NCBI GenBank assembly: GCA_964057225.1
Contig: OZ059899.1
Span: forward strand, 11,346,001-11,410,000
Source: Auanema rhodensis
Taxonomy: Eukaryota; Nematoda; Chromadorea; Rhabditida; Rhabditidae
Reading direction: 5' to 3'
Length of the DNA: 64,000 nt
A program made the translations under genes and the position numbers. The notes under the pieces were generated by a model, which saw only the letters and a list, made by a program, of their open reading frames with translations, was not told the origin of the DNA and ran no database searches. Shown here piece after piece: positions 39,846 through 47,595 of this stretch. Numbering within the stretch: the stretch's first letter is position 1; each line of letters begins with the position of its first letter.

Positions 39846-39919
39846 TGCCGCCAGCAGGGGTCGAACCTGCGACCTTGGGCTTACTAGACCCACGCTCTAA
39901 CCGACTGAGCTATGGCGGC
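39846..39919 (-). tRNA. tRNA with Ile body and Thr anticodon (AGT), array copy 46
   Basis: The only change from the consensus is plus-strand t to c at 39884, which turns anticodon AAT into AGT, the anticodon for Thr codons ACU/ACC. All stems are intact and T6 follows. The acceptor starts G1-C72, C2-G71, pairs known as threonine identity elements in E. coli tRNA-Thr, along with anticodon bases 35 and 36. The product could therefore be charged with Thr and be harmless, or carry Ile and mistranslate. A base-call error is the alternative. Confidence 0.85.
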
Positions 39920-40508
39920 TACGAAAGTACGAAATAACAAAGCGCTGATTATAGGAAACGTGAATGAATGCAGATATTCTCAATTCCGATTCATTAACTA
40001 GATCGTGGTCAGCATTTTACAACATTGATAAAATAGAAACTGAGAAAAAAACATCAACAAATGACACTATTAACTTGGTTTTTTGAACAGCTTTTTTATA
40101 ATTCTTTTTCACTATGAGAGAACTTATATTTATTGCTTTTTCAAAATTTTCCATTTTTAACATTATACATCTTGACTATCACACATTGAGAACAACAGTT
40201 GGCAATGTTGGTTGTCACGTCATATTTCATGCAGTTAGATTTTCAGACACATTAATACCTTTAACCATTCTTCTTATGAGTTTTGTAACGATAGATCGTA
40301 ATAGGAAATGAATTGCTATAATATGAAAAAATACAAGACATAGTCAACATTGATTTCCCCAAATAGTATCATGTTTGCTTGTTATTCAATTAGAACACTT
40401 TTTTTGATTGTTTTCTTGAAATATTCTTTTTTTTCTTTAACAAAGTTATGACTGAGATCAAAATTTGAACTTACTTTTGAACAATTAAACAGAAATTTAA
40501 AAAATATT

Positions 40509-40582
40509 TGCCGCCAGCAGGGGTCGAACCTGCGACCTTGGGCTTATTAGACCCACGCTCTAACCGACTGAGCTATGGCGGC
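40509..40582 (-). tRNA. tRNA-Ile(AAT), array copy 47
   Basis: A-type unit, 2 bp shorter in a T run; tRNA matches the consensus. Confidence 0.96.
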
Positions 40583-41173
40583 TACGAAAGTACGAAATAA
40601 CAAAGCGCTGATTATAGGAAACGTGAATGAATGCAGATATTCTCAATTCCGATTCATTAACTAGATCGTGGTCAGCATTTTACAACATTGATAAAATAGA
40701 AACTGAGAAAAAAACATCAACAAATGACACTATTAACTTGGTTTTTTGAACAGCTTTTTTATAATTCTTTTTCACTATGAGAGAACTTATATTTATTGCT
40801 TTTTCAAAATTTTCCATTTTTAACATTATACATCTTGACTATCACACATTGAGAACAACAGTTGGCAATGTTGGTTGTCACGTCATATTTCATGCAGTTA
40901 GATTTTCAGACACATTAATACCTTTAACCATTCTTCTTATGAGTTTTGTAACGATAGATCGTAATAGGAAATGAATTGCTATAATATGAAAAAATACAAG
41001 ACATAGTCAACATTGATTTCCCCAAATAGTATCATGTTTGCTTGTTATTCAATTAGAACACTTTTTTTTTGATTGTTTTCTTGAAATATTCTTTTTTTTC
41101 TTTAACAAAGTTATGACTGAGATCAAAATTTGAACTTACTTTTGAACAATTAAACAGAAATTTAAAAAATATT

Positions 41174-41247
41174 TGCCGCCAGCAGGGGTCGAACCTGCGA
41201 CCTTGGGCTTATTAGACCCACGCTCTAACCGACTGAGCTATGGCGGC
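41174..41247 (-). tRNA. tRNA-Ile(AAT), array copy 48
   Basis: A-type unit; matches the consensus. Confidence 0.96.
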
Positions 41248-41838
41248 TACGAAAGTACGAAATAACAAAGCGCTGATTATAGGAAACGTGAATGAATGCA
41301 GATATTCTCAATTCCGATTCATTAACTAGATCGTGGTCAGCATTTTACAACATTGATAAAATAGAAACTGAGAAAAAAACATCAACAAATGACACTATTA
41401 ACTTGGTTTTTTGAACAGCTTTTTTATAATTCTTTTTCACTATGAGAGAACTTATATTTATTGCTTTTTCAAAATTTTCCATTTTTAACATTATACATCT
41501 TGACTATCACACATTGAGAACAACAGTTGGCAATGTTGGTTGTCACGTCATATTTCATGCAGTTAGATTTTCAGACACATTAATACCTTTAACCATTCTT
41601 CTTATGAGTTTTGTAACGATAGATCGTAATAGGAAATGAATTGCTATAATATGAAAAAATACAAGACATAGTCAACATTGATTTCCCCAAATAGTATCAT
41701 GTTTGCTTGTTATTCAATTAGAACACTTTTTTTTTGATTGTTTTCTTGAAATATTCTTTTTTTTCTTTAACAAAGTTATGACTGAGATCAAAATTTGAAC
41801 TTACTTTTGAACAATTAAACAGAAATTTAAAAAATATT

Positions 41839-41912
41839 TGCCGCCAGCAGGGGTCGAACCTGCGACCTTGGGCTTATTAGACCCACGCTCTAACCGACTG
41901 AGCTATGGCGGC
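41839..41912 (-). tRNA. tRNA-Ile(AAT), array copy 49
   Basis: A-type unit; matches the consensus. Confidence 0.96.
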
Positions 41913-42504
41913 TACGAAAGTACGAAATAACAAAGCGCTGATTATAGGAAACGTGAATGAATGCAGATATTCTCAATTCCGATTCATTAACTAGATCGTG
42001 GTCAGCATTTTACAACATTGATAAAATAGAAACTGAGAAAAAAACATCAACAAATGACACTATTAACTTGGTTTTTTGAACAGCTTTTTTATATTTCTTT
42101 TTTCACTATGAGAGAACTTATAATTATTGCTTTTTCAAAATTTTCCATTTTTAACATTATATATCTTGACTATTACACATTGAGAACAACAGTTGGCAAT
42201 GTTGGTTGTCACGTCATATTTCATGCAGTTAGATTTTCAGACACATTAATACCTTTGACCATTTTTCTTATGAGTTTTGTAACGATAGATCGTAATGGGA
42301 AATGAATTGCTATAATATGAAAAAATACAAGACATAGTCAACATTGATTTCCCCAAATAGTATCATGTTTGCTTGTTATTCAATTAGAACACTTATTTTT
42401 TGATTGTTTTCTTGAAATATTCTTTTTTTTCTTTAACAAAGTTATGACTGAGATCAAAATTTGAACTTACTTTTGAACAATTAAACAGAAATTTAAAAAA
42501 TATT

Positions 42505-42578
42505 TGCCGCCAGCAGGGGTCGAACCTGCGACCTTGGGCTTATTAGACCCACGCTCTAACCGACTGAGCTATGGCGGC
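42505..42578 (-). tRNA. tRNA-Ile(AAT), array copy 50
   Basis: B-type unit with private spacer changes; tRNA matches the consensus. Confidence 0.96.
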
Positions 42579-43170
42579 TACGAAAGTACGAAATAACAAA
42601 GCGCTGATTATAGGAAACGTGAATGAATGCAGATATTCTCAATTCCGATTCATTAACTAGATCGTGGTCAGCATTTTACAACATTGATAAAATAGAAACT
42701 GAGAAAAAAACATCAACAAATGACACTATTAACTTGGTTTTTTGAACAGCTTTTTTATATTTCTTTTTTCACTATGAGAGAACTTATATTTATTGCTTTT
42801 TCAAAATTTTCCATTTTTAACATTATACATCTTGACTATCACACTTTGAGAACAACAGTTGGCAATGTTGGTTGTCACGTCATATTTCATGCAGTTAGAT
42901 TTTCAGACACATTAATACCTTTAACCATTCTTCTTATGAGTTTTGTAACGATAGATCGTAATAGGAAATGAATTGCTATAATATGAAAAAATACAAGACA
43001 TAGTCAACATTGATTTCCCCAAATAGTATCATGTTTGCTTGTTATTCAATTAGAACACTTTTTTTTTGATTGTTTTCTTGAAATATTCTTTTTTTTCTTT
43101 AACAAAGTTATGACTGAGATCAAAATTTGAACTTACTTTTGAACAATTAAACAGAAATTTAAAAAATATT

Positions 43171-43244
43171 TGCCGCCAGCAGGGGTCGAACCTGCGACCT
43201 TGGGCTTATTAGACCCACGCTCTAACCGACTGAGCTATGGCGGC
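43171..43244 (-). tRNA. tRNA-Ile(AAT), array copy 51
   Basis: Hybrid unit: B-type start, A-type body; tRNA matches the consensus. Confidence 0.96.
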
Positions 43245-43835
43245 TACGAAAGTACGAAATAACAAAGCGCTGATTATAGGAAACGTGAATGAATGCAGAT
43301 ATTCTCAATTCCGATTCATTAACTAGATCGTGGTCAGCATTTTACAACATTGATAAAATAGAAACTGAGAAAAAAACATCAACAAATGACACTATTAACT
43401 TGGTTTTTTGAACAGCTTTTTAATATTTCTTTTTCACTATGAGAGAACTTATATTTATTGCTTTTTCAAAATTTTCCATTTTTAACATTATACATCTTGA
43501 CTATCACACATTGAGAACAACAGTTGGCAATGTTGGTTGTCACGTCATATTTCATGCAGTTAGATTTTCAGACACATTAATACCTTTAACCATTCTTCTT
43601 ATGAGTTTTGTAACGATAGATCGTAATAGGAAATGAATTGCTATAATATGAAAAAATACAAGACATAGTCAACATTGATTTCCCCAAATAGTATCATGTT
43701 TGCTTGTTATTCAATTAGAACACTTTTTTTTTGATTGTTTTCTTGAAATATTCTTTTTTTTCTTTAACAAAGTTATGACTGAGATCAAAATTTGAACTTA
43801 CTTTTGAACAATTAAACAGAAATTTAAAAAATATT

Positions 43836-43909
43836 TGCCGCCAGCAGGGGTCGAACCTGCGACCTTGGGCTTATTAGACCCACGCTCTAACCGACTGAGC
43901 TATGGCGGC
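43836..43909 (-). tRNA. tRNA-Ile(AAT), array copy 52
   Basis: A-type unit; start of a run of three near-identical A units. Confidence 0.96.
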
Positions 43910-44500
43910 TACGAAAGTACGAAATAACAAAGCGCTGATTATAGGAAACGTGAATGAATGCAGATATTCTCAATTCCGATTCATTAACTAGATCGTGGTC
44001 AGCATTTTACAACATTGATAAAATAGAAACTGAGAAAAAAACATCAACAAATGACACTATTAACTTGGTTTTTTGAACAGCTTTTTAATATTTCTTTTTC
44101 ACTATGAGAGAACTTATATTTATTGCTTTTTCAAAATTTTCCATTTTTAACATTATACATCTTGACTATCACACATTGAGAACAACAGTTGGCAATGTTG
44201 GTTGTCACGTCATATTTCATGCAGTTAGATTTTCAGACACATTAATACCTTTAACCATTCTTCTTATGAGTTTTGTAACGATAGATCGTAATAGGAAATG
44301 AATTGCTATAATATGAAAAAATACAAGACATAGTCAACATTGATTTCCCCAAATAGTATCATGTTTGCTTGTTATTCAATTAGAACACTTTTTTTTTGAT
44401 TGTTTTCTTGAAATATTCTTTTTTTTCTTTAACAAAGTTATGACTGAGATCAAAATTTGAACTTACTTTTGAACAATTAAACAGAAATTTAAAAAATATT

Positions 44501-44574
44501 TGCCGCCAGCAGGGGTCGAACCTGCGACCTTGGGCTTATTAGACCCACGCTCTAACCGACTGAGCTATGGCGGC
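44501..44574 (-). tRNA. tRNA-Ile(AAT), array copy 53
   Basis: A-type unit; matches the consensus. Confidence 0.96.
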
Positions 44575-45165
44575 TACGAAAGTACGAAATAACAAAGCGC
44601 TGATTATAGGAAACGTGAATGAATGCAGATATTCTCAATTCCGATTCATTAACTAGATCGTGGTCAGCATTTTACAACATTGATAAAATAGAAACTGAGA
44701 AAAAAACATCAACAAATGACACTATTAACTTGGTTTTTTGAACAGCTTTTTAATATTTCTTTTTCACTATGAGAGAACTTATATTTATTGCTTTTTCAAA
44801 ATTTTCCATTTTTAACATTATACATCTTGACTATCACACATTGAGAACAACAGTTGGCAATGTTGGTTGTCACGTCATATTTCATGCAGTTAGATTTTCA
44901 GACACATTAATACCTTTAACCATTCTTCTTATGAGTTTTGTAACGATAGATCGTAATAGGAAATGAATTGCTATAATATGAAAAAATACAAGACATAGTC
45001 AACATTGATTTCCCCAAATAGTATCATGTTTGCTTGTTATTCAATTAGAACACTTTTTTTTTGATTGTTTTCTTGAAATATTCTTTTTTTTCTTTAACAA
45101 AGTTATGACTGAGATCAAAATTTGAACTTACTTTTGAACAATTAAACAGAAATTTAAAAAATATT

Positions 45166-45239
45166 TGCCGCCAGCAGGGGTCGAACCTGCGACCTTGGGC
45201 TTATTAGACCCACGCTCTAACCGACTGAGCTATGGCGGC
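45166..45239 (-). tRNA. tRNA-Ile(AAT), array copy 54
   Basis: A-type unit. Its 5' end is 60 bp from the left LTR of element Z, which splits the upstream spacer. Confidence 0.96.
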
Positions 45240-45295
45240 TACGAAAGTACGAAATAACAAAGCGCTGATTATAGGAAACGTGAATGAATGCAGAT

Positions 45296-45299
45296 ATTC
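45296..45299. other. Target-site duplication ATTC, left
   Basis: ATTC directly precedes the left LTR and directly follows the right LTR. The normal unit here reads attctcaattcc, so the joined site lacks 7 bp relative to other units, and the duplication is probable but not certain. Confidence 0.55.
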
Positions 45300-45664
45300 G
45301 TTCCATTCGGAGACTCTATATATGTAACTGCAGGGTTAGAGCCAGACCGACTAGAGGAATGAGGAATGGCACCGCCTTCCCTCATGCCCCTATTCGGGAG
45401 TTCGCCCCTTTACAAGCCCATGGACGGTTTGCATCTAACTTAGTTAATCTTATATATTAGTCTTTGTCTTGTAAATGTAGTTTACTTTATACTTGTGTTA
45501 TTGTATTGTAATGATATTGTATTGTGTATAATAAACCTATATATTTCCTTATCTTATGTAATCCTTATGCTCTGTTTCCATACCGCTACATTTATGGAAT
45601 ACTATACGCGTAGTTGAGCAGACTGCAATGGTCTGTTCAATATACGTAGGAGCATAATGGAACG
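45300..45664 (+). repeat. Left LTR of element Z (365 bp)
   Basis: Starts GTTCCATTCGG and ends AATGGAACG, an inverted pair without TG...CA. It has a TATATATG box near 45317 and AATAAA at 45530-45535, so promoter and poly(A) signal are both plausible. Confidence 0.92.
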
Positions 45665-45683
45665 TGGAGGTTCCACCTCGAAC
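45665..45683 (+). other. Primer-binding site of element Z
   Basis: TGGAGGTTCCACCTCGAAC abuts the LTR and is conserved in copy Y. It is not complementary to the 3' end of the array tRNA-Ile, so that tRNA is not the primer. GTGGA and TCCAC at its start can pair as a small hairpin. Confidence 0.7.
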
Positions 45684-46626
45684 TCATTTTTGTCGCAAAA
45701 ACTCGCATAAAAAGTCCATATTTTGATATCTAAATTAAAACTTCCTCCACGGTTAGCAACATAATGAGGGCGCCAACTTGTATAAGGTGCAGGTACAAGG
45801 GATCTCTCTTTTAGAGAGCTAGGACTATATAATTTTGAAATTTCACCCGCTGTCCCCACTCATAAAACCGTCTGAGTGTCCACCCTTATAATACCGTATC
45901 CTGCACCGCTTCTCTTGCATTTTTTTTTGAGGACGTTTGGATCGAAATAGGGGACAATTTCACCAAACGAAATTTTGATTACATTATTATTTGGCAACGA
46001 GGAGTTAGAATGAAATTTTGAAAGCGCACAAAGTTTAATATTTTATTGTGGTCAGGACTAGAGATTTGAAAGTTAAATTCAGGCGTAAAAGAGCATGCTA
46101 ACTAAATATTTTTGCGGGAGCCGTTATTCGGTTTTTATTTTTTTTTTTTTGATTGTGAGAATAGACCACACTAGTCCGAAAAATCCTGGCACAAATTTTA
46201 TTGCCTGTCAGGTCATTTTGGCGAAAGCACATGGGCTACGGATGTTTTCTTCTCCGTAGAATGTGTCACCTTCCTCAGCTCATTTTTGTTGCTAACATCA
46301 TAAGATATTCCCACACACCTACCGTAGTCTTCATATTGTAATATTCTATAAATTAGTAGAATGGTTTAAAGAAAAAATTGCGTTTTATAAACGAGCTTTG
46401 GTCTCAGTCCATTAGTAAAATGAGCAATCTTTTTAAATATTCTCGGAATCTCATTAACATGCCATAATCATTCCGAAAAAGAATCGCCCACGGCTTTTAA
46501 TAATCAACGTGCACATGAGCCATTTTCCCAAGGCGCACGCACTCCTTCTTTATTAATAAGCTCGACCAAAGTTTGTGTTATGGAAAAAAAAAAGAGAGAG
46601 AGAGAACAAATGAGTGAAATTAAGTA
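45684..46626 (+). other. 5' leader of element Z, left part
   Basis: Non-coding on the plus strand as far as I can see. It contains a short palindrome CTCTCT-ttt-AGAGAG near 45808 and a stretch gggcgccaacttgtat near 45770 that resembles primer-binding-site sequence of other retroelements, perhaps an older remnant. An 85-codon minus-strand frame (45859-45602) runs into the LTR and is probably chance. Confidence 0.5.
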
Positions 46627-46632
46627 TTTATT
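46627..46632 (-). terminator. Poly(A) signal AATAAA of the antisense gene
   Basis: On the minus strand AATAAA lies 17 bases after the stop codon at 46649, the right place for a 3' end signal. Confidence 0.5.
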
Positions 46633-46648
46633 ATATATAAAACAATTG

Positions 46649-47182
46649 TTAAAAGCCCCATTTAAAATGCAACTGTCTCACAAATTCTATAGGCTGTGAG
46701 ATGGGCTCATCGCTAGGCTCTAAATACTGCGAATACACTGAATCCGCAGAGGTCCTTAGCAATAAGCCCATAGGAGACTGTTCATAAAATAAATAAATTT
46801 TAAACAAAATTTTAGACATATAATCATAAAAATCATGAGACTTATGCTCATACCAATTCCAAGGGGATGCGACCAGATTTGGGTTTTCATACCAATGCGC
46901 GCACAAGTCGGTGAGGCACCATCGCTGGATAGCTGCAACCTCATCCGCTATTTCCTGCATTAGGGAGAAGTTTACTAATCCCCTTCCCAGATAATGCATC
47001 TTTAAATCCTCAATAAACTAAAAATTCTTATTAAGATAACATGTTTCTTTGTTTTAACCAACCATCTTAATTATGTCTGGGTGCGGCCTATAAGCTAACA
47101 CTTCGTCTTGATCATACAAGACGAGGTCAGCGTACAGCTTCCTCAAGACAAAAGTCATTCCCGATAGACCTTCATAAGCCAT
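46649..47182 (-). CDS. Antisense two-exon gene candidate in the leader of element Z, function unknown
   Basis: Exon 1 is 47182-47063 (40 codons from ATG), the intron is 47062-47018 (45 bases, GT...TTTTTAG) and exon 2 is 47017-46649 (122 codons and stop). The frame is unbroken across the splice, giving 162 codons. The start has A at -3, and an AATAAA lies shortly after the stop. The short intron and its 3' end are typical of nematodes. Exon 1 reads MAYEGLSGMTF at its start; exon 2 has many aromatic residues, two Cys near its middle (WCLTDLCAHW) and a Ser/Glu/Pro-rich stretch before the C-terminus. I recognise no family and see no signal peptide or membrane segment. It lies opposite to gag-pol inside the element and has no visible counterpart in copy Y, so it may be captured cargo or an accessory regulator. 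The intron is inferred from sequence alone. Confidence 0.6.
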
Positions 47183-47193
47183 TCTTTGATTTA

Positions 47194-47207
47194 TTTTTTT
47201 TTTTCAG
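47194..47207 (+). promoter_or_regulatory. Candidate 3' splice site on the gag-pol strand
   Basis: An 11-T run followed by CAG ends at 47207, a strong nematode-like acceptor. Splicing here, in cis from the LTR leader or in trans to a spliced leader, would remove the whole antisense gene region from the gag-pol RNA. No matching donor is assigned. Confidence 0.4.
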
Positions 47208-47566
47208 CTCTACAAATATAAAGATTCTTATGCATAAAAAGGGGACATAAAACGACTGAAAATCTCTCTCATACTTTCAAGAATTCAATTAGAGTAAAGT
47301 ATTAAGATTGAGGCTAGAAAGAGCGAAGACCAACAAAATTTATAATTGATGAACATCTGTGAAATAGAATAAAGAAAAGAGAATACGGTAGATAGGCGGA
47401 GCCAGATCTCAGGCCAAGATTTTAAAACTCTTTCTCATCTAATAACGATTCTCGGCGAAAGACGCCACGTCTCAATCTTCAAACTTTTCTTACTTTTCCC
47501 TATAACCGACCTGAATTTCTTGTCACTCATTCAACGTCAACATCCCCCATATAACGAAACACTCGC
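47208..47566 (+). other. 5' leader of element Z, right part
   Basis: It has two short upstream AUG frames (near 47229 and 47347) but no AUG in the gag frame. The gag frame is open from 47515, after a TGA at 47512. Its predicted residues just before 47596 (TKHSRFFQTKS) also appear in copy Y, so coding may start before the GTG. Confidence 0.5.
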
Positions 47567-47585
47567 GGTTTTTCCAAACCAAGAG
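47567..47585 (+). promoter_or_regulatory. Conserved hairpin block before the non-AUG gag start (element Z)
   Basis: GGTTTTTCCAAACCAAGAG is identical in copy Y. GGTTT pairs with AAACC across TTCC, ending 15 bases before the GTG at 47596. Conservation could reflect the encoded RFFQTK residues, an RNA signal, or both. Confidence 0.45.
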
Positions 47586-47595
47586 TGATTCCAAA

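Larger units (their letters stand above)
9366..45299. repeat. Tandem array of 54 tRNA-Ile units (about 665 bp each)
   Basis: Units of 665 or 666 bp (663 and 675 in a few) repeat head to tail for 35.9 kb. Each holds one 74-nt tRNA-Ile gene on the minus strand and about 590 bp of AT-rich spacer with no other gene that I can recognise. Unit classes are told apart by a few linked bases: A (gactatCac, aatAggaaatg), B (gactatTac, aatGggaaatg) and I (an A-like unit with taaTcattctt). Length changes are mostly in T or A runs. The first unit starts abruptly inside retroelement sequence, and the last is split by element Z. High identity between units implies recent homogenisation. Confidence 0.97.

Noticed and set aside
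9366..45299. CRISPR-like or bacterial origin for the repeat array
   Set aside because: The repeat unit is 665 bp with a eukaryotic-type tRNA gene and Pol III terminator; there are no short repeats with unique spacers.
45665..45683. Array tRNA-Ile as primer of element Z
   Set aside because: The primer-binding site is not complementary to the tRNA-Ile 3' end (which ends GGCGGCA before CCA).
45602..45859. Minus-strand 85-codon frame spanning LTR and leader
   Set aside because: It crosses the LTR boundary and primer-binding site, has no recognisable motif, and no counterpart in copy Y.
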